From a virus: DNA of 24,578 bases. The stretch spans positions 1-24,578 of the IMG/VR virus record IMGVR_UViG_3300032579_000071; one strand, written 5' to 3'. A program made the translations under genes and the position numbers. Below the pieces are notes generated by a model. It did no database searches, was not told the DNA's origin, and was given only the letters and a program-made list of their open reading frames with translations. Shown here one piece after another: positions 14,143 to 22,615 of the stretch. Position 1 is the first letter of the stretch. Every line of letters starts with the position of its first letter.

Positions 14143-15165
14143 ATGGGAACTCTTGTCTTTCAGGGCGCTTCAGGCGGCTCTACAGCATTAACCGGATCAG
14201 ATACAGCGTCTACGCTTGCAATTACTGTTCCTGCTACAAATGGCACAATTGCGTTAGCTGATCCTACAAATCAAGCATTAATGTTACCTTTTGGAACTAC
14301 AGCGCAAAGACCTTCTTCACCACTACCAGGTTGGACTCGTTGGAATACTACGATTAGCCAAGAAGAAACTTGGACGGGTTCAACTTGGCAACCAGTTACT
14401 TCATTATTATATTTAGCTAGTTATTTAGTTGTGGCTGGAGGAGGTGGTGGCGGTGCAGGTCTTTTTGCTGTATCAAATGGAGGCGGTGGTGGCGCTGGTG
14501 GATTATTAACATCAACTGCAACTTTATCTTCTGGAACCGCATATACAATTACTGTTGGTGCTGGCGGTGCAGCTAATAATAATGGTACAAATTCAAGTAT
14601 AAGCAATGGGATTGCAACTGCGATTGGCGGTGGTAAAGGAGGTAACAATTCTGTAGGTGCAGCAGGAGGTTCAGGTGGTGGCGGTTCTGGCGGTTCAAAT
14701 ATTGGTGGTTCAGGTACAAGTGGGCAAGGAAATAATGGTGGTGCTACTGGTGGTAGCGGTTCTGGATGTGGTGGTGGCGGTGGTGTAAGTGCTGTAGGTT
14801 CTAACGGATCAGGATCAAATGGTGGCGCTGGTGGCGCTGGAGTTTCAAATTCAATATCTGGTTTTGCTGTTAATTATGGCGGTGGTGGAGGTGGAGCAGG
14901 TGATACAACTTCTGGTGTTGGTGGTATAGGAGGAGGTGGAGCAGGTGGTGTTTCAGGAACTCCAAATGGTATTGCTGGAACTGCAAACACAGGAGGTGGT
15001 GGTGGTGCTGGATATGCTATATCTAGTGGTACTGGCGCAACAGGAGGTTCAGGAATCGTTATTATTAGTTATTTTGGATCGAAGCGCGGAACAGGTGGTA
15101 CTGTTACATCATCTGGTGGATATACTATTCATACTTTTACATCTTCTGACACATATACTGCTTAA
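14143..15165 (+). CDS. Glycine-rich tail adhesin-like protein
   Basis: 340 aa, ATG eight bases after the fibre stop with AGGAAA. An N-terminal fibre-like segment (residues 1-95) includes TRWNTTISQEETWTGSTW, a familiar fibre end motif. From about residue 100 it becomes a polyglycine-rich region with many GGGGG and GGSGG runs separated by short loops (VAGGGGGGAG, TITVGAGGAANNNG, TANTGGGGGAG), closing with IVIISYFGS and a GGYTIHTFTSS end. This layout matches glycine-rich phage proteins, and is like the polyglycine-helix bundles of T-even-type gp38 adhesins, where loops between Gly stretches bind receptors. Direct linkage to the long fibre suggests it caps or tips that fibre. A Gly-rich structural protein of other role is the alternative. 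Confidence 0.75.
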   Translation: MGTLVFQGASGGSTALTGSDTASTLAITVPATNGTIALADPTNQALMLPFGTTAQRPSSPLPGWTRWNTTISQEETWTGSTWQPVTSLLYLASYLVVAGGGGGGAGLFAVSNGGGGGAGGLLTSTATLSSGTAYTITVGAGGAANNNGTNSSISNGIATAIGGGKGGNNSVGAAGGSGGGGSGGSNIGGSGTSGQGNNGGATGGSGSGCGGGGGVSAVGSNGSGSNGGAGGAGVSNSISGFAVNYGGGGGGAGDTTSGVGGIGGGGAGGVSGTPNGIAGTANTGGGGGAGYAISSGTGATGGSGIVIISYFGSKRGTGGTVTSSGGYTIHTFTSSDTYTA

Positions 15166-15173
15166 GGATAATT

Positions 15174-15578
15174 ATGGCACATTACGCAAAAGTCGTTGAT
15201 GGAAAAGTCACGCAAGTTATCGTAGCTGAATCTGAATTTTTTAATACATTTGTAGATTCAAGCCCTGGCGCATGGATTGAAACTTCATATAATACAATAG
15301 GTGGAAAACATTATGATCCAAAAACGGGATTAGAAAACACATCTATTATTCCTGCGTTGCGTGGAAATTATGCCGGAATTGGTTATGTTTATGATTCTGC
15401 TAATGATGTATTTTATGCGCCAAGACCTGTAGATCGAAATTCAATTTTATGTACAAGCTGGACAATATCTGCTCCAACTTGGTTATGGACGCCACCAACA
15501 GCAATGCCAACTGCTGCATTAGAGCCAAATCAATCTTATGTTTGGGATGAACCTACTAAAACTTGGATGGTTTTATAA
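15174..15578 (+). CDS. Conserved phage virion protein, 134 aa
   Basis: ATG with AAGGA at 15164-15168. The sequence (HYAKVVDGKVTQVIVAESEFF; PGAWIETSYNT; NYAGIGYVYDSANDVFYAPRP) is like small conserved proteins from many environmental phages, usually next to fibre or structural genes. It is all-beta in look, with several Trp residues at the C-terminal end (WTISAPTWLWTPP, YVWDEPTKTW). No enzyme motif is visible. A fibre-associated accessory or chaperone role would fit the neighbours, but is inference. Its stop shares one base with the next start. Confidence 0.6.
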   Translation: MAHYAKVVDGKVTQVIVAESEFFNTFVDSSPGAWIETSYNTIGGKHYDPKTGLENTSIIPALRGNYAGIGYVYDSANDVFYAPRPVDRNSILCTSWTISAPTWLWTPPTAMPTAALEPNQSYVWDEPTKTWMVL

Positions 15579-16237
15579 TGTCTAGCGTATATTTATCCGG
15601 TTTTGCTGGTGCAGGATGGCAATTTTTTAATAACAATGGAATTCCGCTTGCTGGTGGACAAATATACACTTATTCAGCAGGTACTTCTTCGCCATTAGCT
15701 ACATATACGTCTAATCTTGGAAATATTGCCAATACAAACCCAATTATTTTAGATGCTTATGGTCGTGTTCCAAATGAAATTTGGCTAACTGTTGGTTCAG
15801 CTTACAAGTTTATTTTGCAAGATGCATCAAATAATCAAATTGGATCATGGGATAATATTAGTGGCGCAGTAGGAAGTCAAAATATTGTCACTTCATTTTC
15901 GGGTGGAACTACTGGATTAACACCTGCAACTCCTTCAATTTCTGATGTTGTATTGTCAGGAACACTGTCTGTTGCAAATGGTGGAACCGGATTAACATCA
16001 GCCGGAACCGCTGGAAATATTGTAACGTCAACGGGAACAGGGTTTGCAGTATCAGCTTTCCCTGCATATAACTCTGTCGGTAGTTATGCTTTTGCATACT
16101 CAACAACAAGTTATGCTGCAAATACTAGCGTTGCTGGTTCTGGATTTACTCCTGTATTAACTGGCACATGGCAAACAATGGGCGGCTCATTGTTATCTGG
16201 CAGTAATTATTATTACTTATTGCAAAGAACAGCATGA
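15578..16237 (+). CDS. Tailspike/fibre protein with head-binding-type N-terminal module
   Basis: 219 aa from ATG 15578, which overlaps the previous stop (TAATG); an in-frame TTG at 15563 would add five residues but lies inside the upstream gene. Residues about 10-95 form an N-terminal tailspike-like module (FFNNNGIPLAGGQIYTY; TYTSNLGN; NPIILDAYGRV; YKFILQD; WDNISGA), similar to head-binding domains of P22-like tailspikes. The rest is a fibre-type stretch (LSVANGGTGLTS; GNIVTSTGTGF) with no sign of a catalytic or beta-helix domain. So it may be a short anchor or adaptor that holds another fibre, or a spike that lost its enzymatic domain. Confidence 0.72.
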   Translation: MSSVYLSGFAGAGWQFFNNNGIPLAGGQIYTYSAGTSSPLATYTSNLGNIANTNPIILDAYGRVPNEIWLTVGSAYKFILQDASNNQIGSWDNISGAVGSQNIVTSFSGGTTGLTPATPSISDVVLSGTLSVANGGTGLTSAGTAGNIVTSTGTGFAVSAFPAYNSVGSYAFAYSTTSYAANTSVAGSGFTPVLTGTWQTMGGSLLSGSNYYYLLQRTA

Positions 16238-16545
16238 TTACTTGGAAAATATTAGATATTCAAGCTGACGCAGAGTTAATCACTTATGCTAAATATCATG
16301 TGGCTATTGTTGAAAACGGCAATATCATTGAAACTGAAGGCAATTGGAAGTTTCAAGGAGATGTTGCGTCAATTCCATTTAAAGATATAACTGAAGAAAT
16401 TGTTATTAATTGGATTAAAAATGAATCATTTATAGATGGAAAATGTATCATTGAATCTAGATTAATAGAGCAATTACAAAATATTCAAAAGCAAAATACT
16501 GTTGTCGCTCCTTGGTTGCCACAAGTATTCACGCCCACGATCTAA
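16234..16545 (+). CDS. Conserved small phage protein next to tail genes
   Basis: 103 aa, start coupled through ATGA (16234-16237). Beta-rich first half (MITWKILDIQADAELIT; YHVAIVENGNIIETEGNWKF), then a helical stretch with ITEEIVINWIK and ESRLIEQL, and a Pro/Trp end (VAPWLPQVF). Similar small proteins occur in other phages, often near fibre genes; no function is established to my knowledge. Candidate roles are fibre assembly or attachment. Confidence 0.6.
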   Translation: MITWKILDIQADAELITYAKYHVAIVENGNIIETEGNWKFQGDVASIPFKDITEEIVINWIKNESFIDGKCIIESRLIEQLQNIQKQNTVVAPWLPQVFTPTI

Positions 16546-16555
16546 GGATTAAATT

Positions 16556-17527
16556 ATGACAATGCCCATTGATATTATTAGCCGATCTTTGAAAGACATT
16601 GGCGCATTAGAGGCCGGAGAAAATCCTACTCCTGAAGCAGCACAAGACGCTTTTGATATGCTTAATGATATGGTAGATCAATGGTCAAACGAAGATATGA
16701 TGGTCTATTATAAAAATGAGATCATATTTCCAATTACTAATGGTCAAACTCAATACACTATTGGGCCAGGTGGCGAAATCGGATCAGTTATAACAGGTTC
16801 AATTTCAGGAAACGTTTTAACGGTTACGGCAATTGCTTCTGGGGCGGTTTCGCTTGGGCAAACATTGTCAGGAACCGGAGTATCTCCAGGAACTACCATT
16901 GTTGGCTTTTTAACTGGTGCTGGTGGCAATATCAATGAGGCAGGTACATACACTGTCAACATTTCTCAAACTGTAGCATCAACGACAATTAACGCTTATT
17001 ATCAGCGTCCATTGACAATAAATTCTGCATTTGTTCGGATTAATACTAATTCAAATGGTCAGCCAATATTAAACGGTGGATTAGATTATCCAGTTGCCGT
17101 ATTAAACATTGAAGATTATGAAATGATTGGTTTAAAAACGCTTAACGGTCCGTGGCCTAAAGCGCTTTATTACCAGCCATCCGAAAGCCTTGGTAACATT
17201 TTTGTATGGCCAAATCCCGCTCAAGGTGAAATGCATATTTTTGCAGATTCATTGTTTAGTCGGTACACAACTTTATATGATGTAATTAACCTTCCTCAAG
17301 GCTATACAATGGCTTTAAGGTGGTGTCTTGCTGAAAGATTAATGCCTATGTATGGCAAAGCATCTCAAGTACAATCATCAATGATTATGAATTTTGCTGC
17401 CCAAGCAAAAGCAACATTAAAACGCACAAATATGCGTCCTGTTCAATCAGCTAGATTCTCCGATGCATTGTTAAGCGGTAGACAACGTGATGCTGGTTGG
17501 ATTTTGACAGGTGGCTTTTTTAGATAA
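16556..17527 (+). CDS. Tail accessory factor, P22 gp4-like (head-to-tail adaptor)
   Basis: 323 aa, ATG with AAGGA at 16544-16548. The N-terminal helices ([35 protein letters not shown]) are typical of P22 gp4-type adaptors that bind the portal ring and plug the head after packaging. Residues about 76-148 interrupt the fold between QYTIGPGGE and [12 protein letters not shown] with a beta-rich module ([35 protein letters not shown]), a form seen as a shuttled domain in other phage structural proteins. The C-terminal part ([28 protein letters not shown]) returns to the adaptor family. The protein is much longer than P22 gp4 (166 aa). Family call good; the module's role is unknown. Confidence 0.82.
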   Translation: MTMPIDIISRSLKDIGALEAGENPTPEAAQDAFDMLNDMVDQWSNEDMMVYYKNEIIFPITNGQTQYTIGPGGEIGSVITGSISGNVLTVTAIASGAVSLGQTLSGTGVSPGTTIVGFLTGAGGNINEAGTYTVNISQTVASTTINAYYQRPLTINSAFVRINTNSNGQPILNGGLDYPVAVLNIEDYEMIGLKTLNGPWPKALYYQPSESLGNIFVWPNPAQGEMHIFADSLFSRYTTLYDVINLPQGYTMALRWCLAERLMPMYGKASQVQSSMIMNFAAQAKATLKRTNMRPVQSARFSDALLSGRQRDAGWILTGGFFR

Positions 17528-17536
17528 GGATGGGCT

Positions 17537-19123
17537 ATGCCTGATTTTGGATTTGTTGGCCCGTCTTATGAAGCACCCTCTATTTATCAGGATGCACAAG
17601 AATGTATTAATTTTTACCCTGAAATTGATCCATTAAAGCAACCTGGTGATCGAGGCGTTGTCTCTTTATACCCTACCCCAGGCTTAACTCAATTATTTAA
17701 ATTTAATAATGCGCCTGTGCGTGGTATGCATACCATGTCAGGTGGAAAATATCTTGTTGTTGTCATTGGATCATTTGTTTATTCAATTGATACTAACAAT
17801 AATTCGTCATTTATTGGATCGTTATCTAGTTCAACTGGTTATGTATCAATAACTGATAACGTAATGACGAGTTATGGATTAACAGCATATATAACTGATG
17901 GTACTAACAGATACTATTGGCAAGTTAGTCCAAACGTATTTGCACAATTATCCAATTCTGATGGCCCGTGGGTTGGATCAACTGTTTGCGATGTTGTTGA
18001 TAATTACATTGTTTACAATCAGCCTGGTACTCAAAATTGGGCTGTGTCTGATCTTGGATCGCCATTTTCATTAAATGGTTACTATGGCACAAAAGATGGT
18101 GCGCCAGATAGCTTGGTTTCATTAATTGTAGACCACAGACAAGTATTTTTGCTTGGTGAAACAACTACCGAAGTATGGGTAGACGTTGGTAATGTAATCA
18201 CAGGCATTACGTCTTTTCCGTTTCAGCGTGTTCCAGGCACTTCATTGCAGCATGGTATTGCTGCGCCATTTTCAATAGCTCGATTTTCGGAACAATTCTT
18301 ATTCGTAAGTAAAGATGCAAGAGGTCAAGCCATTATTGGTGGGATTATCGGTTATCAATTTCAAAGGGTATCAACTCATGCTGTCGAAGCTACGCTCGCT
18401 GGCCAATACATTGCAGACGCTATTGCATACAGCTATCAAATTGAAGGTCACGAATTCTATGTGGTAAGTTTTCCTACGATTGATATTACATGGGTTTATG
18501 ATTTAGCATCAAAGATGTGGCATAAATGGTTATCTGTTGACGCTCAGGGCATTTACCACCGTCATCGTAGTAATTGCGCTGCATTTTTTAATGGCGTTAA
18601 TTTGGTTGGTGATTATCAAAATGGCACGATTTATGCCATTGATCAAAATAATTACACTGAAAATGGCAATACGATTAGAAGATTGCGGAGAGCGCCGCAT
18701 TTAGTAGCTGATTTACAGCGAATGTATTTTGATGAATTACAAATCCAATTTCAGCCAGGCGCAGGAATTAATGGATATACATTCACAAATAAACATTTAT
18801 CACCTACTTCAATTGTTATTGCTCCATCACAAACATTTAATATTGCACCAACTCAAATTGTTACAATTTGGTATTACTTTAATATAAATGGCGAAACTGT
18901 AGGCGCTGATCCGCAAGCTATGCTTAGATGGTCAAATGATGGTGGATCTACTTGGTCAAATGAGCATTGGGTTAGTATTGGTAAAATCGGCAAATACAAA
19001 AATCGTGCTATTTGGAGGCGATTGGGTTGGTCAAGAGATCGAGTATTTGAAGTTGTTGTATCTGATCCAATAAAAGCTGTGATTGTTTCTGCAAACCTTA
19101 AATCAAGCATGGGCGAAAACTAA
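17537..19123 (+). CDS. Packaged-DNA stabilisation protein, P22 gp10-like
   Basis: 528 aa (P22 gp10 is 472), directly after the gp4-like gene as in P22. The N-terminus (FGFVGPSY; ECINFYPEIDP; VSLYPTPGL) is typical of the family, followed by repeated beta-blades (GGKYLVVVIGSFVYSID; TAYITDGTNRYYW; VVDNYIVYNQPGT; VFLLGETTTEVWVDVG). Conserved elements include PFQRVPG, HGIAAP and a WHKW segment near the middle. The product forms the tail hub that closes the portal channel and carries needle and spikes. It has an AAGGA site just after the preceding stop. Confidence 0.88.
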   Translation: MPDFGFVGPSYEAPSIYQDAQECINFYPEIDPLKQPGDRGVVSLYPTPGLTQLFKFNNAPVRGMHTMSGGKYLVVVIGSFVYSIDTNNNSSFIGSLSSSTGYVSITDNVMTSYGLTAYITDGTNRYYWQVSPNVFAQLSNSDGPWVGSTVCDVVDNYIVYNQPGTQNWAVSDLGSPFSLNGYYGTKDGAPDSLVSLIVDHRQVFLLGETTTEVWVDVGNVITGITSFPFQRVPGTSLQHGIAAPFSIARFSEQFLFVSKDARGQAIIGGIIGYQFQRVSTHAVEATLAGQYIADAIAYSYQIEGHEFYVVSFPTIDITWVYDLASKMWHKWLSVDAQGIYHRHRSNCAAFFNGVNLVGDYQNGTIYAIDQNNYTENGNTIRRLRRAPHLVADLQRMYFDELQIQFQPGAGINGYTFTNKHLSPTSIVIAPSQTFNIAPTQIVTIWYYFNINGETVGADPQAMLRWSNDGGSTWSNEHWVSIGKIGKYKNRAIWRRLGWSRDRVFEVVVSDPIKAVIVSANLKSSMGEN

Positions 19124-19770
19124 TGGCTCAAGCACCAAGTACAAATATTGTATATCCTCAAAGTCCATTTCTTGATCCTCAAACGGGGCGACCATCAAGA
19201 GAATGGATGCTTTGGTTGCTTAACCCGTCTTATGTTGGCATTAATGTGGCTAACATTGTCCCTGTTATATATGGTGGAACTGGATTAAGTACCGTTCCTG
19301 CAAATGGTCAAATATTGATTGGCACTGGCATTGGATATGCTTTAAACGGATTGACTGCTGAAACTGGAATTAATATAAATTCTACGTCTGGCGCAATTAC
19401 GATTAGCTTATCAAATTCTTCGGTAACGGCTGGATCGTATGGTTCAGGATCGCAGATTGCCACGTTTACAGTTAATGCAAAAGGTCAAATTACGGCCGCA
19501 TCTAATACTTCGATTACTGTACCAGGATCAAGCGTAACTGGAATTGTTGCGGTTCCTAATGGTGGCTCAGGCGCTAATTCATTAACAGGATATTTAAAAG
19601 GGAATGGCACTTCTCCTTTTACTGCGAGCGCATCTATCCCAAATACTGATGTTTCAGGGCTTGGAACAATGTCCACGCAAAACATTGGGGTATCTGGAAC
19701 ATTTAAATCCGGTGATGCCGTTCAAAAAACAATTACAGTGACTAACGGAATTATTACTAGCATCGTATGA
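19123..19770 (+). CDS. Fibre-like tail protein in tail-needle position
   Basis: 215 aa, ATG sharing one base with the previous stop. In P22 the gene after gp10 encodes the tail needle gp26 (233 aa), so position and size fit a needle. The sequence differs: instead of a long coiled coil it has a short N-terminal PFLDPQTGRPSREWMLWLL segment, then fibre-type beta repeats (YGGTGLSTVPANGQILIGTG; SYGSGSQIATFTV; GQITAASNTSI; VAVPNGGSG). I read it as a tail fibre or a non-homologous needle replacement. No catalytic domain is visible. Confidence 0.65.
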   Translation: MAQAPSTNIVYPQSPFLDPQTGRPSREWMLWLLNPSYVGINVANIVPVIYGGTGLSTVPANGQILIGTGIGYALNGLTAETGININSTSGAITISLSNSSVTAGSYGSGSQIATFTVNAKGQITAASNTSITVPGSSVTGIVAVPNGGSGANSLTGYLKGNGTSPFTASASIPNTDVSGLGTMSTQNIGVSGTFKSGDAVQKTITVTNGIITSIV

Positions 19771-20291
19771 ATATTACATATAGCGGAATTCTTAATCCTG
19801 AATTTAAAAAAGAAAAGTTTAGAAATGATATTTTATGCGTTCAGCAAGGATTGCAAGACGCAATTGATTCTGGAGCAATTGAATCAACGCTTGAAGATTG
19901 CGAATTAAATCATTATTTCACGCCAAAAGATGAAAAATATGGTTGCTGTACTTATGCAAGGGAAATGCTAATTCCTAAAGGAACCCTAATAATAGGTAAA
20001 ATACATAAGCATCAGCATTTAAATTTTATTACCAAAGGAAAAGTAAAAGTTTTTACCGAATTTGGTAATAAATATTTGATTGCACCATGCACTTTTATAT
20101 CTGAAGTAGGATTAAAAAGAGCGGTATATGCAGAAGAAGATACATTATGGACAACTATTCATTTGACAGAATATGTTGGGGAATCTAATTTAGATAAAAT
20201 TGAATCAGAAATTATCGCACCAAGCTATAATGATATAGGCTTAATTGCGAATATTGAAACGAATAAGCTGGATAAAAAGGAAACATTATGA
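19767..20291 (+). CDS. Cupin-fold protein in tail/ejection operon
   Basis: 174 aa, start coupled through ATGA (19767-19770). The centre shows a cupin signature: G77-x2-H80-K-H82-Q-H84 with a Gly at 91, followed by the second-motif elements P107, G115 and H132. The histidines could bind one metal ion. Strands such as YAREMLIPKGTLIIGKI and KVKVFTEFG fit the double-stranded beta-helix. The first 55 residues are helical and the last 40 are charged. Related cupin-like proteins are found next to phage structural genes; no enzyme activity is proven that I know. A structural or assembly role is as likely as catalysis. Confidence 0.68.
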   Translation: MNITYSGILNPEFKKEKFRNDILCVQQGLQDAIDSGAIESTLEDCELNHYFTPKDEKYGCCTYAREMLIPKGTLIIGKIHKHQHLNFITKGKVKVFTEFGNKYLIAPCTFISEVGLKRAVYAEEDTLWTTIHLTEYVGESNLDKIESEIIAPSYNDIGLIANIETNKLDKKETL

Positions 20292-21364
20292 CTTGGGGAC
20301 TTACTGCCGTTGCAGGCGCTTCATTAGTGGGTAGTGCGCTATCTGCTGGCGCATCAAAATCTGCTGCTCAAACACAAGCGGATGCCGCTACGCAAGCAGC
20401 ACAATTGCAACAACAAACCGCACAAGCTAATATTCCTGTTTTGCAAAATGCTTATGGAAATGCTCAGACAGCGCAAACTAATGCATACGGCAATGCTCAA
20501 AATGCTCAAAGTAATGCTTATGGACAAGCGCAAAATTATTTGACGCAAATGCAAGGTTCGCAAAGCGATTATTTAAACAATTTATATAATCAAAATTATG
20601 GAACTCAATCTGGATTATATGGCAGTAATTTAAGTGCATTGGTTCCATATCAAAATGCAGGTACGGCCGGTGCAACAGCATTGCAAAATTTAATTCCAAG
20701 TTTAAGCCATGAATTTACATCAAGTGACTTAAATAGTTATTTAGCACCTAATTATCAATTCATGTTAAATCAAGGTCTTGGTGCGACCAATCAACAAATG
20801 AATGTTGGTGGTGGTGGCTCAAACATTGCAACAAACGCTGCAAAATTTGCAGAAGATTATGCTGGAAATGCATATCAAAACGCATTTAATAATTATCAAA
20901 CGCAACAAAATAACATTTATAACAGATTGTCTGGAATTGCTGGATTAGGGCAAACAGCTAATTCTCAACAAATTCAGGCAAGTGGTCAATTTGGTAATAC
21001 ATTAAGTAGTATGTTTGGTACTTTGGCTCCTACGTCCACAGGCTTGGCACAAAATACATCACAAAACTTGGCAAGTTTGGCTTCAGGATACGGCACAAAT
21101 ACTGCAAATTTGGCAACAGGTTATGGTTCAAATACAGCAAACTTGGCAACAGGTCTTGGTGCTAATTTGGTTGGATTAACAACAGGCAGCGCAGCAGCAG
21201 GAGCCGCAGGATTAACTGGCGCGGCACAAGCAAATGCAGCAGGAACGGTTGGGAGCGCTAACGCAATTTCTTCTGGGCTTAGTAATGTTGGAAATACTTA
21301 TATGCTAAGTCAATTGCTTGCACCTAAAGCAAATACAGCGCCTTCAACTCCAGTTGCTTCTTGA
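20288..21364 (+). CDS. DNA ejection/internal virion protein (DNA transfer p32-like)
   Basis: 358 aa, ATG 20288 behind AAAAGGA (20275-20281), overlapping the cupin stop. It begins with a hydrophobic segment (residues 2-20) that could insert in a membrane. The middle (YLAPNYQFMLNQGLGATNQQM; NIATNAAKFAEDYAGNAYQNAFNNYQTQQ; GLGQTAN) matches the pattern of P22 gp7-type and DNA-transfer p32-type ejection proteins. Two sets of 11-residue repeats are visible: residues 54-86 (NAYGNAQTAQT type) and 264-296 (LATGYGSNTAN type). Such hendecad repeats suit helices that line up in a channel. It is expected in the head and ejected to help DNA cross the envelope. Confidence 0.78.
   Translation: MTWGLTAVAGASLVGSALSAGASKSAAQTQADAATQAAQLQQQTAQANIPVLQNAYGNAQTAQTNAYGNAQNAQSNAYGQAQNYLTQMQGSQSDYLNNLYNQNYGTQSGLYGSNLSALVPYQNAGTAGATALQNLIPSLSHEFTSSDLNSYLAPNYQFMLNQGLGATNQQMNVGGGGSNIATNAAKFAEDYAGNAYQNAFNNYQTQQNNIYNRLSGIAGLGQTANSQQIQASGQFGNTLSSMFGTLAPTSTGLAQNTSQNLASLASGYGTNTANLATGYGSNTANLATGLGANLVGLTTGSAAAGAAGLTGAAQANAAGTVGSANAISSGLSNVGNTYMLSQLLAPKANTAPSTPVAS
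20447..20545 (+). repeat. Three 11-codon repeats, first set
   Basis: Three tandem 33-base units encoding residues 54-64, 65-75 and 76-86 of the ejection protein, each starting with Asn-Ala-Tyr-Gly and going on with Asn/Gln and Ala-Gln positions. The period is eleven residues, which is three turns of helix. Confidence 0.7.
21077..21175 (+). repeat. Three 11-codon repeats, second set
   Basis: Three tandem 33-base units encoding residues 264-274, 275-285 and 286-296 of the ejection protein, each of the form Leu-Ala-(Ser/Thr)-Gly-(Tyr/Leu)-Gly. The third copy has diverged at its end. Confidence 0.7.
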
Positions 21365-21373
21365 GGATAAATT

Positions 21374-22615
21374 ATGCCAATAGATAACAGCATTGCATTG
21401 CAAGCAAAAGCACCGACAACAAGCCTTAGCGATATGATAAACATTGCCAGGGGAGCGCAAGCATATCAACAGCAAGCGCAATCTTTCCCTGTTGAAATGC
21501 AAAGATTAAGCCAATTGGCAGAAAAAGAAAAACAAATTAATCCACAAGAAATTGCACAAGCTGAAGAAGCAACTAAGCAAGTACAGTTTGGAACAAAACA
21601 AAAATATCAAGAAGCCGCTGATCGTGGTTTGTCTGCATTAAGTCAAGACCCAGATATTCTTGCTGGAAAAGACCCAATGGCAATAACTAGAAAAATCATG
21701 ATAGTTAAAAATAAATTAATTGATAGCGGTGTGCCATTAGAACAAGCAGAAATTGGAGCAGCTCATCTTATTTCTGCGGCACATCAAAATCCTGCTTCTG
21801 TCGTTGATATGATTGCTTTGGCTAGACGTAATCAAATTCCTGCATCACAACAACAAGCTAATATTACTGGTCAACAATCTATTGCTGGAGAAACACCAAC
21901 AGGTAAACCACTTGTTCAAACAATTAATCCTAGCACTGGTCAAATTACAGTAGGAACGCCACAAGAAACATCGCCACAAGCAATGTTGCCGCCTACGGAA
22001 ACAAAACAAAGTTATGCTCAAATGCAAGAGCAACGCAATTCATTAGCCAATAGCGCACCTGATATAAATAAAGGCATTTCAAGAATAAATGAAGCAACAG
22101 AAGTATTAGATAAAATAAATGAAGGAAGTTTAGGAGAAGCATTGGCAAAATTATCTTCTGCTACTGGATATTTTATTCCTGTAGGAACAGATGAAGCCGC
22201 AGCAAAAGCTATACTTGCTAAAGATTTGGCAGGTATAACAATTGAAGTTAATAAAGCAACAAATGGTAAATTTGCAAGTTCGCTTGAAGCTGCTGCATCA
22301 TCAATAGCAAATCCTAATGCTCCTGTTTCAGCAATAAAAGCATCTTTAGAGCAAATTAAACCAATTATGCTTCATGCTCAAAACATGAATAACGGTTTAC
22401 AAAAAGTCATTAAAAATACTAATGGCGATATTCAGGCAGAACGTTTATTTCACAATGAAATGGCTAATGCTTATGATCCAAAAGCTATTCTTGCAATTGA
22501 TGCTATGAAAAATGGCAAGTTACCAGAATTCCTTAAAAACATAACTGCTGAAGAACGTAAAAAGATTAAAATTAAAGCTGAAAAATACGAAAACCTGATG
22601 AATGGGAACTTGTAA
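21374..22615 (+). CDS. Probable internal virion/ejection protein
   Basis: 413 aa, ATG 21374 with GAGGA at 21363-21367. It sits between the p32-like and lysozyme-fusion genes, the position of P22 gp20. The product is mainly helical: an N-terminal Gln/Ala-rich region (ARGAQAYQQQAQSF; MQRLSQLAEKEKQ), a helical middle, a Pro/Gln/Thr-rich linker (about 160-215), and a second helical domain (ISRINEATEVLDKINEG; LEAAASSIANP) ending in a Lys-rich helix. No enzyme motif. Family identity is not certain. The role as ejection protein is inferred from position and composition. Confidence 0.65.
   Translation: MPIDNSIALQAKAPTTSLSDMINIARGAQAYQQQAQSFPVEMQRLSQLAEKEKQINPQEIAQAEEATKQVQFGTKQKYQEAADRGLSALSQDPDILAGKDPMAITRKIMIVKNKLIDSGVPLEQAEIGAAHLISAAHQNPASVVDMIALARRNQIPASQQQANITGQQSIAGETPTGKPLVQTINPSTGQITVGTPQETSPQAMLPPTETKQSYAQMQEQRNSLANSAPDINKGISRINEATEVLDKINEGSLGEALAKLSSATGYFIPVGTDEAAAKAILAKDLAGITIEVNKATNGKFASSLEAAASSIANPNAPVSAIKASLEQIKPIMLHAQNMNNGLQKVIKNTNGDIQAERLFHNEMANAYDPKAILAIDAMKNGKLPEFLKNITAEERKKIKIKAEKYENLMNGNL

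Noticed and set aside
14421-14648. Proline-rich minus-strand open frame opposite the glycine-rich gene
   Set aside because: Gly codons (GGN) read backwards as Pro (NCC); a pure shadow effect.
20447-21175. CRISPR-like or regulatory DNA repeats
   Set aside because: Repeats are in frame, 33 bases long, without spacers, and explained by protein repeats.
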